Of a stretch of 42,859 bases of DNA, positions 1 through 11,996 are shown one piece after another; position 1 is the first letter of the stretch, and each line of letters begins with the position of its first letter. The notes under the pieces are model-generated. The model did no database searches, had not been told where the DNA came from, and worked only from the letters and a program-made list of their open reading frames with translations. This stretch comes from Paraglomus occultum (lineage: Eukaryota; Glomeromycota; Glomeromycetes; Paraglomerales; Paraglomeraceae), in the NCBI GenBank assembly GCA_910592205.1, contig CAJVPJ010000121.1:1-42859 (forward strand), read 5' to 3'. Made by a program: the position numbers and the translations under genes.

Positions 1-75
1 TGTAATACACCAACCGGTATGTTTTTTATTAAAATATTTGTTAATCGCATTATCAGACATTGTTATGGAGAGATA
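1..75 (+). repeat. Left terminal inverted repeat
   Basis: Identical over 75 bases to the reverse complement of 407-481. The pairing breaks at base 76 (g against the complement of 406). Confidence 0.95.
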
Positions 76-406
76 GTTTTTGTTTACACTAGTAATATTT
101 TTTTAATAAGGGTTTATTAAGTATACTGTGGATTTTTTTTCAAACTTTCACCGCAAGAGCCTTCTAAATCAAGCGTTAATCTTCAAGTTGTCTCGCAAGT
201 TTTAATTAGATGTCAAACGGTGTACAATGTTAGTATTAGTGCTTCATATATACAAAATTTTGTTAAACTTGCGTTAAGTTTACTAGCATCTGTCACATCT
301 TGTAATTTTAATTTTTTTACTAAACCCGAGAGCGAGCAAGTAGCAAATAGTATTGTTTACGTGAAAATTAAGCCAGCGGTTTCGATGAACGAACTTTGAA
401 CAAAGA

Positions 407-481
407 TATCTCTCCATAACAATGTCTGATAATGCGATTAACAAATATTTTAATAAAAAACATACCGGTTGGTGTATTACA
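407..481 (-). repeat. Right terminal inverted repeat
   Basis: Mirror of 1-75, ending ...GGTTGGTGTATTACA at 481. The flank continues gggtttct. Confidence 0.95.
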
Positions 482-1108
482 GGGTTTCTAAAAGAATACT
501 AATTGGCCGTTTTTTTATTTAAGGGTTCACGGCCCGATCACAAAGTAGCGAAAACGTGTGAGCAAATCCTTGGCAAAAGATACATATCCACAAGCCAAAA
601 TTTACGAATTATGAAACTAACAACGGGACTGTTTATGATGGGAGAATAAAAAATATAAATAATTTCTCTCCGCTCGAGGTAGAATCTGCAAGCCTTTAAT
701 TATGATAAATTTAAGCTATGAAAATTTTTATAATTATAACTTCTTTAGAAAGGAAATCCCCTTTCCAGGATGAAGTTGAGAGAAAAGAAAAAACAAGTAC
801 ATTATGATGAAAACCAGATTTCTCGGATTCCTCAGATTCCTCAGACTATCCAAAGCCTAAGAGAGTTAGTGATACAGACATATTTTAGATTACTTTTAAA
901 CTTTAATAATTGACTTTTCTACAATCTTCGATTCAGGTAAAAAGACAATCCCAGGAGGAAAAGAACTAGAAGAACAATCTGAAGATGCAAAACTAATGAA
1001 TGGAATGGAGGGCGAGGAGGGCGAGGAAGAAAAGTCTGCGGATAACATAGATGAAATTGACGATAATGAAGGAAATAATCATGATGATAATTCTAATATT
1101 TTTGGTAC
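482..1108. other. Intergenic, no gene seen
   Basis: AT-rich sequence with frequent stops on both strands. A short acidic (Glu/Asp-rich) open stretch begins at 996 but runs into the antisense of the transposase fragment, so I do not call it a gene. Confidence 0.5.
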
Positions 1109-1324
1109 TCAGACACAAACTGAAATTACAACCACTGAAACGCGCCCAACAATGTCATCTATATTTCGTTTGAGTATGCGACTGATAGTACTGGGATGGA
1201 TGTGAAGGCTATGTGATTGCTTTATCCACTCAGCCAGGCTAACATTATTAGTACTTGGATTCGTATTTTTGTATGTAATCAATGCTACTTTCTGTTCGCT
1301 ATTAAGAGTTGTTTTGTTAGTCAT
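1109..1324 (-). pseudogene. Tigger/CENP-B-like transposase, N-terminal HTH fragment
   Basis: The ATG at 1324 opens a 71-codon frame (MTNKTTLNSEQKVALI...) with the layout of a CENP-B N-terminal/pogo HTH: a first helix with QKVALITYK, then LAEWIKQSH, then the recognition helix HPSTISRILKR. In this family the domain binds the transposon ends, and a second HTH and a DDE integrase core follow. Here the frame loses family character after about residue 53 and stops at 1109, with no second HTH and no catalytic core. It is therefore a decayed fragment unlikely to be active. Confidence 0.75.
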
Positions 1325-1393
1325 GCCAAGGGTATTGCAATATCAGATATTGAAACACGAAAATTTTATTACAAAAGATCTAATCACATGACG

Positions 1394-1477
1394 TGCATTT
1401 AGGGGGGTGATGGGCCATGCCAATAGGTCCCATCAGTGTTAATCATGCACTTAGGAATTAGGGGAGTTGCACTTAGG
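1394..1477 (-). repeat. Three subterminal TGCAYTTAGG repeats
   Basis: TGCATTTAGG (1394-1403), TGCACTTAGG (1446-1455) and TGCACTTAGG (1468-1477) lie in the same orientation just inside the pogo-like terminus. Their position suggests transposase-binding sites at the element end (inference). Confidence 0.6.
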
Positions 1478-1491
1478 GAGGTCCCACTGTA

Positions 1492-2676
1492 AATAACTTT
1501 GTAAGAACACTTTCTATTCGGCACGTGATAAATCATAATGTATTATTGTTATCGGAAAATTTTAGTCTGGCGTTTAGATATTATCGACATCACTCCGGTT
1601 TCAACTAGTAATTTTGTTCAATCAATACCAAATGATGCAGTGCAAGGTATGAAACAGCCAAAAACGTTTCCCACACTGATTTTATTAAGTTATCATTGTT
1701 TTCGTTATTTTTAATGCAAATATTTTGTTGCTTTACGCTTAAAGTCTCATTATTTAGACAAATAAATTACGTAATTTCGTGGAGGAGAGTTATTCAAAAA
1801 CACTAGTCAATAATAAACCAAAATTCGTATGGGACTATCTGAACATTCTATAAGAATCAGGGATTATTTTAATAGATATGTTTCTTCGACTTTTCTCATG
1901 TTCAAATTTTTTTTTTAGCGTCGAGTCGTTTGAACGAGACAACGACCTCACAAATTACAATTTGTCCGAATTTATATCGCGAAATACTTTTTACCCCTCT
2001 GATTCGTAGTCTTTTTCGTGGCACACACCGGGAGATGGATATTTATTTGTAGGTCTATTGCGTTTTAAATTTTTTTGATATCAATTTTTTTCAACAAAAT
2101 TGTAATGTACCAGATGTACCTTCACCTAGCGGTGAGAAATATTTGTTGCTTCAACAGAAGACCGTAACCGGGAAAAAAAAGATGGCGAAGACCGTAATTT
2201 TGGCTGCCAAATCGATATTATATGGTCTATGAAGCTAACCGATATGGAATTCTCTATTGGAGAAATCAATGGCCCACCAAACCAACTCGATCACTCACAT
2301 TTCTTTAACTAAAATTGCGAAACTGTTAATAAAAGTTATTATAATAGGATTGTGAAGAAGTATGGTGGAACAGGAATGTATATGAATTTAGTAAAGTTGA
2401 ATGGCCTACATGTGTATTGTAAGTATTGCTAACTTTGAAAATTGTCAATATTATATATAACTGACATTCTCCTCTTACAGATAACGAAGTAATTGTGTAC
2501 GAGATGTCGATTCCGTTTGTACATTTTTGTGAAGTTATGCGATCGAAATTGACCCGCGATATTACAATCTGTGTCGGTGTTCCTTAAATTCAAGGTTTGT
2601 TTTTACTGACGCACGCACGTTTATTAATTATAAATAAAGGTCTTCTGCCTTTTTACAAACTTTTAATTGTCATTAG
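1492..2676. other. Intergenic or degenerate repeat DNA, no gene seen
   Basis: AT-rich. Short coding-like scraps occur around 2340-2590, separated by possible splice-like sites, but nothing long enough or recognisable enough to call. Confidence 0.4.
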
Positions 2677-3850
2677 GAATTGCTTGGAAAAAGTTTGGCC
2701 AACCTGAGAAAATATATTCAGGATGCGTGTACCCGTACACCCGATAATAATGAAAATGCACACCTGTTCAATACACTAACTGATTTGACAAAAAAAGAAA
2801 GTGACCTTGACATTTTGTCAAAATGTTTTTAATAATTATTTAATCGTTTTCTAATACTGCATACGTAATTCGCCACTTATCAAGAGTCATTCTTATGAGG
2901 AGAAAGGTGTTACTCATCCCTTGCCTGAAATAGAATATAGCTCAACCAAATCTGAATCTTCGACGGAGCCTGAAACATCTACGACCTCTTCTATTATCGA
3001 TTATGATTCAGCCGAGACTCTCGAAGTTTTAGAATACACAAGGAAAGAATTGATAGTGAGATAAAAGAAAGAAACCGGAAAAGAATCACATAATAACTCA
3101 ACTTTACCGATACGATTCGAAGCATCAACCATGTCAACACCTAAATCTCTGGACTCGAAAACTGTGAAAAATCTTTGGGATCAGAATCAAAATAAAAGCC
3201 TGGACAAAACATCCCAATCGCACAAGAAAAAGGGAACAGAGAATATCGTTCAGGTGATAGCTGATGGCATTCAGGATATTATTATTTCAGATGAGTCTCG
3301 AAGCTTTGCACTTCCTCAAAGCATGTGACTGAAATTTCAGCGACGGTCCATCATTACTCGACTTGGCACAATTATTTGATAAAGCAACAAATGCTGAATA
3401 TTATGCTACAAAAGCTAACCAGGAAGAAACCGTATGCTGGATTAACTATGGAAAAAATTTTGTAATTCAATATAATGATCTTATAAAAAACAGTAATTGC
3501 GAGGAAAGGGCGGTATAATTTATGATAAAATATTAGAGCATCTTACTATTATCCGTGAAAATAGATCCAAGGAAACTGGATTACAGCTCCCAGAAATCTC
3601 GCGTAAAACTTTGTGTAGAAAAACTCAAAAGGCTATAAAGATTTATAAATTATTCGAAAAAATAGGCATTGATAAAATTAAGTATCTTAAAGCATACGGT
3701 GCAAATTCTATTTCAGAATTGACAAACGATCAAAATCCAAAAGATATTTCTGAATATAACGAGAAATCACATGAGTGGAATTCGACGACGGCCCGTCGCC
3801 AAAAATCATACAACCGAAATTGTAATACTTACCAGAAACTGAGGTAAGTG
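2677..3850 (+). pseudogene. Decayed copy of a lineage-specific repetitive protein family
   Basis: Several coding-like blocks in different frames follow one another. They are a block after 2677 (GKSLANLRKYIQDAC), a Ser/Glu/Thr-rich block near 2880-3063, a block from 3131 (SLDSKTVKNLWDQNQ), a block about 3350-3500 (LAQLFDKATNAEYYATKANQ) and a block 3497-3847 (ISRKTLCRKTQKAIKIYKLF then EKIGIDKIKYLKAYGANSI). The last two join by a frame change near 3495. The order and motifs resemble a large family of repeated proteins in arbuscular mycorrhizal fungi whose function is unknown to me; some relatives carry a kinase-like region, absent here. Stops and frame changes argue for a pseudogene, although introns could explain some breaks. 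Boundaries are approximate. Confidence 0.5.
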
Positions 3851-5094
3851 CATTTTCTGAGAAGTTGTCACCGGAAAAACGATTTCAGAGGAATCAACCG
3901 AGGCAAGTGCATCATCCAATCGAACTTATGACCATGTTTACTTTCGTAATAAGACATTGTTACGATATTCTGATATAAAATATTTATTTCTGAAAAATTT
4001 ATCGTTATGGAATTATTGAGAGTTCATTATGCCCAGTATCATGGAGATGGAAAACGTGTAAAAGGTAGATACGACTGGATCCTATTTTATTATATGTGGA
4101 AAGCGTGAAATCGAAATAACAGAATAAATCGTAAAATCATCCAGGTATAGCCACTATGTGACTGCCTTCGGTAATTACTAATTAACGATATTTATTATTT
4201 TTTAATTACTATTTCGGGGTATGCACAGTGTTTAAGACAACTCATACTTAATTGAATTTGCGGTCGTATAAAACAATAATATGGATAAAGCCTAACATCT
4301 GAATATTTGGACTGGTATGCTAAATTGGTTGAAGTATGAACAGATGTTCACTTTGTCTGCAGTCTGCCCCATTTATTCTGAGAACCCGTCAGTTTTGCAA
4401 AAATATAATTGTTAGATTTTATGTGTGATTCGTGTCTGTCGAATCCAATTAACTTGTGCCGGGTTAGAAAATATTGGGTTAGATCTTGCTTTGAATCCCA
4501 ACAAGTTAGGTGACATTAATGAAGTGCTCTCAGAAAAGCTTGCCAATTATCACTGTAACCCCTTTTTTTACTCAAGTGTCTTAAACCATCTTAGTACAGA
4601 TGAACATTTCAGAAATATTACATTGTTGAGGCGATGATTATGGAATTATTTGTCACATTTTTCACGTTCGATCAATTAGATGAGTCAGCAGTAATAAGGA
4701 TGAACAGTGCTGTAACTTGCATTCGGCTAACTGTTTCTTTTCCTCATTTTGTCCATTTGGGTAATCGATTTGTAATAATATTTTTCTCTTTAAAAGCATA
4801 CCAATCCCATCTGTTCTCACTTTTTTCGTCACATGTTTCATCTTGGATTAATCTGATCTTTTAGCGAGCAATTACAAATATTCGCAAGTAATTGTCATAA
4901 TAGCAAATATGAACAAATATGACGCTTCATTGGCTCTTAATAAATTGAATCTTTTTCAGCTTGGGACGACCGCATAATGGATTTGAATTTTTGAAGTCAC
5001 GAAATTATTCAAGATCTTTTCCGCACACTCTCAGCAGGATCAGCCCAACGAAGGACTCGAAAACTCTATATACTCATTCAAATCTCCGATTAAT

Positions 5095-5355
5095 TTGCAC
5101 ATGAAACCGTATGCATTTCATGCGCATATCATCAGAAATCCAAACCTTGCTGAATGTTGTGTTGCAACTTTTTCTTGTGAAACTAACTGGCCAAGAACTC
5201 CGACGCCTCCACCAAAAATTACTACTAATGTGGTGTTTGATGCTGAAATAGAACATAACATTTTAACTGCCGGTGGGTTGAATGTACTTTTTGGTGGATT
5301 AACTGGCAGCACAACCCACTCCGCAGCTCGTCATTACTTACACCGTATGGAATAA
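5095..5355 (+). other. Unassigned open reading stretch
   Basis: A frame open through at least 86 codons to a stop at 5353-5355 contains a Pro-rich patch (PRTPTPPPK) and the peptide AGGLNVLFGGLTGS. The frame is also open for a little way upstream, so it could be an exon or a repeat fragment. No family recognised, no flanking exon proven. Confidence 0.2.
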
Positions 5356-5905
5356 TAAAGAATGACTAGCGGGATAGAATACAGTCTTATAGTCGTAACG
5401 ACAGTCTAGAAAGTGCAGAGCAAAAACAAATAATAAAAACAAGAAATCTCAACAACACCAACAGAAATAATCGATCGCATATGGATTGTCATTACCAATC
5501 GGGGGGTTATTGAATCGAACAAAAACAACATAGCAGAACGAAGGCAACTACCTATTTCCATTACTGATCAGCGATACTCGTGTATGGGGGGCGTTTGAAA
5601 ATCCCCCAGAAACCGATTATTTCCAAGTTCAGACTTTCCCCCATCACCGCCCGTCTTTCGGGGACCTGATTCTCTTGTCTTCTTCACTTGTAAACTTTGT
5701 CTTTATTAAAATGTACTTTACTAATATAACATATGCAGGAAGTACATCTAATAGTTTCTACCATACTATGAATGGTATCACTTGTGATCCGTATTCGGAT
5801 AGCTTACTTTGCGGGAAATTTTGACACGGAAACAGCCGGTTCGCTATGTTCACATCGTATGGTGTTGTTAATATACGAGTCTTACCAAGAACGAACAAGC
5901 TCTAA

Positions 5906-5937
5906 AAATAATAATAATAATAATAAAATAATAATAA
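5906..5937. repeat. (AAT)n microsatellite
   Basis: About ten AAT units with one interruption. Confidence 0.8.
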
Positions 5938-8755
5938 CGACATGTGCTTGTTAGGACGAATAACGAGGTAGTTTTCGTTGGAATAAATAACGTAATTGAA
6001 ATTTGCCTTTGCCAAAGAAAGCGTTTAGGATTTGAATGCAGATTATCGTATGATCACCACTAACTATATACGGAATTGATAAGCGAATATGGCTGACAAG
6101 GCAATACCAATTGCACCAACGCTGGCTTCAACATAATGGAAAGTCATGCACAAACATTGGTCCTGTGACTACGGGAAATGGACAGTTAAGAATTGAATTA
6201 AAAAATCTGTTCAAAACGTTAGTATTCCTTATATGCTTAATTAAAATTTTTAACTGTTCTATCAACAATAGGCACTTGACGACCAAAAAACATCAAAAAC
6301 CGTTGTATAATTTATTACAAATAGAATTAATTTCCGACTCGTTTATACTGGTGTTTGTTGTTTGGGCCATTAAAGCACCAATGGTTTCTCTCCTAATTTG
6401 TCGCATGTTCTCTTTCAACCAATAAATTTGATGATTTTTTTGGCGCTCCCACACTTTGAAAGACAATCTCGTTGTAGAGAATGACTACATATGACTTCAC
6501 TGCAACGCAAAATAAACTTGTACATTATTGTTTACATTTGTAACAACGTTTACATATTACACGCATTCTCGTTAAAGTTTTCTTATCATCCCTAAAGAAT
6601 CGGGCGAGTTTTGAAACAACGGTACACGCTATATAGCTGTTGCACTTAATTGAGAAGACGTTTGGAATACAAATAAACTGAATAGTAATACCGATGTCTA
6701 TGATAGTTAATTATCATGATATTGTTATGACGAATATCATATCGATTGTCGTGTCTAACTTATCTATTAAATGAAATGAGGTTTGCAACTTTATTATTGG
6801 TTTGTTGGTTTTTTAAGGAATTTGTTGACGGCAAAGTCCGGAGAATAGCGATGTGTTTTCTGAGTGAGCTTCCAGAGTCTGATTGTAACGCATCGAATCG
6901 TGTACTCCAAATATTGGTGAAAGAAAAAGATAACGGGATTAAAACAGTATTATAGTGAAAGCGCGAATGATTCTGCAAAATGTTGCACGATAAAATTACT
7001 TGCTTGGGGTATACGAAATATGTGGTACATTAATGTATATGATCGGACTGTACGATATTACGGCAGATGGCTTCATCATCGTCTGCAAAGATATGAGGGG
7101 AATGTTAAACAAGGCATCCATGTCAGCGGGTGAAATCCGAGATATGCGTGCGTAAGTTCCCTGCGTCTAACGATTCAGGGTAGTGTTGGCTCAGGAGTGG
7201 TCGCAAACAAGCAAGACTATTAAAACCAGTCATTAGGTCGATGTCAATTACTTTTTCAGTCTATTGTCAGTATCCAACCACCCAAACGTTGCCCAAAGTT
7301 GCCTAATACAATATAAGAAATAACAATTAAGGTTGTAAATAATCTCTATCCGGGACTTACGATTGTTTATTATACAGGGAATTATAATCAGTTAATGAGC
7401 CAATATTGTCCACATTTCCATATCTTTCTTAATAGGGGAGCTTATTCAAGGGTGTCTGATAAAGAGACTTGTTTACGCCATTGTTTATTGCCATAATGTT
7501 AAATTTTAATCAGCGTAACTGAATATGAAGATCATGATATTGTGTGATTAGTGTCACCACGACGATTATTTAATTCAAATAGCCGAATTTGTTTCATCAC
7601 TAATGCCAAGGTTGATTCTGGCCACTGTAGAAACAAAGATGTCAGAGCGGTGGCACACGGGTAACGTCTCTTATATACAGAAGTTCTGCATTTATTTATA
7701 ATCGTATGCGTCATCCTATGTATTTACTATATTGGTAAGTAGCACTGTGAGACTGTTACGTTACAGCGCTCTATTTATGTGCAAATAACAACAGGAAGTC
7801 TATTGTCTTCAATGATATCATCCTTTTGAGTAAAACAAAATCTGGTCGAACGTAACGAAGGACACACATACTCTGATACCGTTCGCTCTTCCTTTCTTTG
7901 CTCCCTATGCCTCCCCATTTCGCCAACAGACTTTTCTTCCCCTACTGTTTCTTATCATCGGCCGTGGTAATACATAAATCCCTTTGATATCTATTTTGGG
8001 ACACACTAACCTAGTATAGACCTGCGCCAAAAACTGTTATCCACACATGTGGCTTCCATTGTTATTTTAGTAGGCGGATACGTGACACAAGGTATATATA
8101 GACAAAGTAAAATAAAATTTTTTACGGTATATTTCTTATCCATTTACGTATGTGTAACAATAACAACGAACTCGGCATACACAATACGGGCATTATATGA
8201 TGAATAATAGAAAAATTGCATTATTACCTAAAATCTAGGACCCAGTCTTCCAAAGCGTATATTTATTTTACATTTGTAGAATACAATATGAGTATTTAAT
8301 TTATTATTTGATACAGTTATCTGTCAGCCTCTATATAAATATAGCAATGAAGACATCTTCCAAGCAGTTATTTTCGCCATCCTCGTCTTCTCTCCCGCTC
8401 CCTCTCTCATTCCCCCGGCTGGGCTTAGAATGCTCACCAAACCATACATTAGAAAAAACATTGCGCTTGTCGCTGTGTTATAATTTATTATCTTTACACT
8501 ATTAACTATATACACGGTCAACGTTTGTAAATATTCAATACACATAAGATTAACCTTTTATCATTACCGCACATTCTTTGCTACCGACCTTTCATTCTAA
8601 TACGATAAATTTATTGACAACACTCTGGTGACTGTCAACAAGAAGACAACGATTATTTCATACCCCTTTGCTAGTTCATCTTCCGTCGTATCCTTGCTAG
8701 CATTGAATCACATTCCCACCTTCTTCCCCAGCCGCCTTCATTATATTGTTCGAAA

Positions 8756-11457
8756 ATGCCTCACTCCTCTAGCGATTTAACTTTTTTGAGTAAGTATAGT
8801 CTCGTTCAAAATGAATCGATTAAACGATAAACGTATAGCTCTAACGACATCTCCTCAATTCTATTGAAAAATAATAGCGCGGGCAGTCTTGATAGTATGG
8901 ACCTACTTTTGGTTTCTTCAACATGCTTGGAGAATAGACCGCTTCCAAGCATTACATTGGCATCGTATAAAAAAGTATGAACTGGTGAGTGTGTGTGCCT
9001 GTTTATCACGGAGAATTATTAAAATCAGTACTTGACTAATTTTGATGTCACCTGATGACATTAATTACAAGATGTACTGCACTACTATTTTATTACCTGT
9101 TGTGTTCTCGCGACGTCCCTAACGTATCTCGTTTTTAATCATGACATTAGAAAACCGCCATAACCATCCTTCTGTTAATAATGGCCCCACTGCAAGTTTT
9201 CTCCGACATAATCTCAACAATCGTAAAATATCAAGAAGGCTTCATGATCTTACCTAACGTTACTCCCTCCACTCCTATTTCTCCGGCTTCTGTACTTGCA
9301 TCCGGAGAAATAATAACGAAGCCGTACATCTTATGGACACAGGCTCACAAAAACTGGATACTACCTTCAGACTATGTACTTTGTGCGAGTTTCAGCGTCC
9401 AAGTGTGAGTATTAAACGGCTGACTGCCTGGAAATTGCTTGAAGACAGTTTATCTAATTGCTTATGCTCATTCTTGCACAGTGGCCTTTTATTCCTTTTA
9501 CAATCGTTTTGGAATTACCTTGCGGCCAATGTAGCAAAAACGTCTTTCATGGGGAGCTTCGGTGAGTCATTTATTTAACAACTCGCTTCAATGCGATATT
9601 TAATATGTCAAACAACTTACATTATTTCTCTATACAGAATTCAAGTCCTATATCATATTTTCTGTATTCAGCGCCGCTGTCTTTCCAATACTAAGATTCA
9701 CCTTTCGCCATAATGATTTGAATTCTGATGTATTCCCTCAGCTAGCGTATGGTGTATTCCTGTTTATAATAGCGCTCTTAGGGATCCGCTCTAATCAGCG
9801 ATTTACTATGCTTCTCCGTAAAACGGGACAATCGATTCGACCGAGCGTAGTTGCAAAGTTGGAATACTTCAGAGACATGAATTTGTATTTGACGATGGGA
9901 TTAATAATTGGATCGGTCTCAGTCTTAATATTGTGCGTTGATGCATTGACACCGAACCAGTGGCTAAACAGGAGAAAATTCACGGCGGATCTGTTAATGG
10001 TCCACGTCAGCGTCGCCATGTGGATAGTATTCTTGACGCTAATTTTAATATTTTATCCGTCGGGAAGTTCAGCTAGCGATTCAGCCACAATAAAAAGCGC
10101 CGTATCCAACAAATCAGCCGTAAACGAAATTCCCACACAAGCATCCATAAGACCACAAACCCGTACACATACGTACGACAAACTAAATACTCCAGAATCA
10201 TCCCAACTATCGAGCTACGTTGTCGAAATGTCGGAAGATAATAACGGTAGCTTCCCTCCACCTCATCTCTCACGTCCACCACGATCGTATTCAACGGACG
10301 ATACGCCATCCCAATCACAAACAACTTTGATATCAACACCACCACCGTTCTCTCCAACCCCAACCACTTCACCAAAGTCTGTGTCGTCACCACGATTACC
10401 ACTGTATTCACCCACACCTGTGAGACAAGTACCATCTGTCAAAATGTGGGAAGGGATGAAATATCCGTTACAAACATCGAGTAATAATAGTTCTGATGAC
10501 ATTGGGAAGACAAACCAAACGAATGTGGACGAGGCAGAGAGTGGAGAACCTCCTGCATATGTTATTAGAGATCTCCGTAAAGGACAGTCACAAACACAAG
10601 GACAACCGCAGCAAGAGGCCTATCCTCTGTCGCCCACAGAACTAGCTCACCAGAAACGCGATTCCCGTAAAGTAATAACCCCATCTCTGTCAGAAGGCGA
10701 TCTCACATCGACTTCTTATTCGAATTCTCTTCGATCTTCTACTCTCCTGACGCAACAACAACAAGAACGATATCCGTATCCTCGCGCAACTTACGTCGGA
10801 AGTGGGGCCTTTATGCCCCCCAACCACAGACGAACGGAGAGCGATGCAATAACGGGAGATTCTTATGACGGCATGGGAAAGCGAGCGAGAAGGGCGAGTT
10901 TGATGCGAAGTGGGAGTTCACCTAGTCTGTTTTTGCTTAATTCGTCGCCCGTGTTACAATCACCGACTACACCATTATCACCAACAAGCGACATGATGCC
11001 AACATCGCCTACAAATTTTACAATGGACCATACACACGGAGCATCTAAACGATGGACAAGATGGGATACTAACAGGCCGACTGTGTCAAAAGCATATACG
11101 GATACGCAAAGCTCATCATATGAGGCTTCCACCAGATCGCCAGGATCTCCACGATCGGCTGTGCCATATTCACCTAGAACTGTCACGTCTCCTACATCTC
11201 CTAAATCTCCTAATCAACAACATTCATATCAGCGATCGATTCCTGCAAATCATTCGCCTTTGGTGCCTCGACGAACTTCCAAAGTGGACGATGTTGAAAT
11301 GGTGGCAGTTAGGTCGAGGCGGATGTCAGTGGCTAATGGGAAGAAGCAAGTGAGGACAGATAGTGGTGGATACGAGCTGCAGAGGGGATTAGACTCACCG
11401 ACGATAAGAATTTCTACTTTTAATGATTCGCATGAGAATATTACTCATGCATTGTAG
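8756..11457 (+). CDS. Seven-transmembrane (GPCR-like) protein with long Ser/Pro/Thr-rich tail
   Basis: Model of five exons: 8756-8789, 8878-8984, 9151-9404, 9482-9561, 9638-11457 (764 aa); all donors are GTAAGT or GTGAGT and phases close. Seven hydrophobic segments fall at about residues 13-30, 49-70, 122-145, 162-182, 191-208, 241-262 and 276-298, followed by a tail of about 466 residues rich in Ser, Pro, Thr and Gln with many SP/TP sites (SPTSPKSPN, TTPLSPTSD). Seven helices and a large hydrophilic C-terminus match the layout of fungal GPCR-like receptors, but I see no diagnostic family motif (no DRY/NPxxY), so ligand and G-protein coupling are unknown. The SP/TP sites suggest regulation by proline-directed kinases (inference). 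The start is the ATG opening a short exon after a pyrimidine-rich leader; without exons 1-2 the first helix would be lost. Likely plasma membrane. Confidence 0.8.
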
Positions 11458-11515
11458 ATGAGCTTCATTTATATATACATATTTTTATCTAATTTATACT
11501 GGTTGGTTACTGTTC

Positions 11516-11538
11516 GTTTGGTTTGGTTTGGTTTGGTT
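11516..11538 (+). repeat. (GTTTG)n short tandem repeat
   Basis: About 4.6 copies of GTTTG just after the 7TM gene stop, in its probable 3' UTR. Confidence 0.85.
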
Positions 11539-11936
11539 GTCTGAATGGGATAGATATAGTCTGTGATAATTAAATGTAAATTTTTTGTATATTGTTTTCT
11601 TTACTTCATGGGTTTACGTAGTTGGAATCTTGATGGCTTAATTTTTGAGGTAAAAAAAAAGTCTATCCTGGACAAAGTAATAGTATTTTCCATTCTTATA
11701 TTTATTTCAACTTTTACAAATCAAGTGTTTAAAGTAAAAAAAAAAAGTTCAATCTGTAATAATAAAGCAAAATTATAAGACTGTTTTAACATGTATATCG
11801 TAGTGCAATCGGCCTGTTATATTATTGTATATCGATATTAAAGCTAAATTTAGCTTTCATTTGTAAATTACAAAAGACATACACAAGTCCACGAGCCACA
11901 ACCATTATTGTTGATTTCAGCCACACTGTTTATTCA

Positions 11937-11944
11937 TCACGTGA
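11937..11944. promoter_or_regulatory. TCACGTGA E-box palindrome upstream of USO1
   Basis: A perfect 8-bp palindrome containing CACGTG, 53 bp before the USO1 ATG. CACGTG is bound by bHLH factors in fungi (for example Cbf1, Pho4). Regulation by one of them here is inference. Confidence 0.4.
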
Positions 11945-11996
11945 AGAATTTGACATTTGAGTTGTCAGTCCTCGTAAACTGTCACAATTATTGACA

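Larger units (their letters stand above)
1..481. mobile_element. MITE-like foldback element with terminal inverted repeats of at least 75 bp
   Basis: The first 75 bases, starting TGTAATACACCAACCGGTAT, are the exact reverse complement of 407-481. The 331 bp between them is AT-rich and holds no credible reading frame. A short non-coding unit bounded by long perfect inverted repeats fits a MITE or other non-autonomous DNA transposon. Because the window begins at the repeat, the true left end and any target-site duplication cannot be seen, and the repeat could extend further left. Perfect identity of the arms suggests recent insertion or recent amplification (inference). The superfamily cannot be assigned. 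Confidence 0.85.
1109..1491 (-). mobile_element. 5'-terminal fragment of a pogo/Tigger-like DNA transposon
   Basis: Read on the minus strand, the element begins CAGTGGGACCTCCC at 1489, preceded by TA (1490-1491), the usual TA target and CAGT-type end of pogo/Fot/Tigger elements. About 165 bp inside lies the start of a CENP-B-type helix-turn-helix reading frame (1324 leftwards). No matching opposite terminus or DDE catalytic domain is present, so the element is a truncated relic. The left boundary is approximate, placed where similarity to the N-terminal domain stops making sense. Confidence 0.7.
3851..8755. other. Long gene-poor, AT-rich stretch
   Basis: No recognisable protein, tRNA or rRNA. 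It contains an (AAT)n run and one open stretch at about 5050-5355 described separately. A CT-rich tract at 8380-8420 and pyrimidine-rich DNA just before 8756 are compatible with fungal promoter or leader sequence of the next gene. Scraps such as the frame at 4425-4637 may be repeat-derived but match nothing I know. Confidence 0.5.
11458..11996. other. Intergenic between the 7TM gene and USO1
   Basis: Contains the 3' end of the upstream gene (several AATAAA-like sequences, for example near 11758) and the promoter of USO1. A pentanucleotide repeat and an 8-bp E-box palindrome are listed separately. No gene. Confidence 0.6.

Noticed and set aside
996-1205. Acidic plus-strand frame
   Set aside because: Low-complexity Glu/Asp/Asn run whose second half is antisense to the transposase HTH fragment.
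10073-10435. Long minus-strand reading frame opposite the 7TM tail
   Set aside because: Antisense shadow of the Ser/Pro/Thr-rich coding region; no motifs and no splice context.
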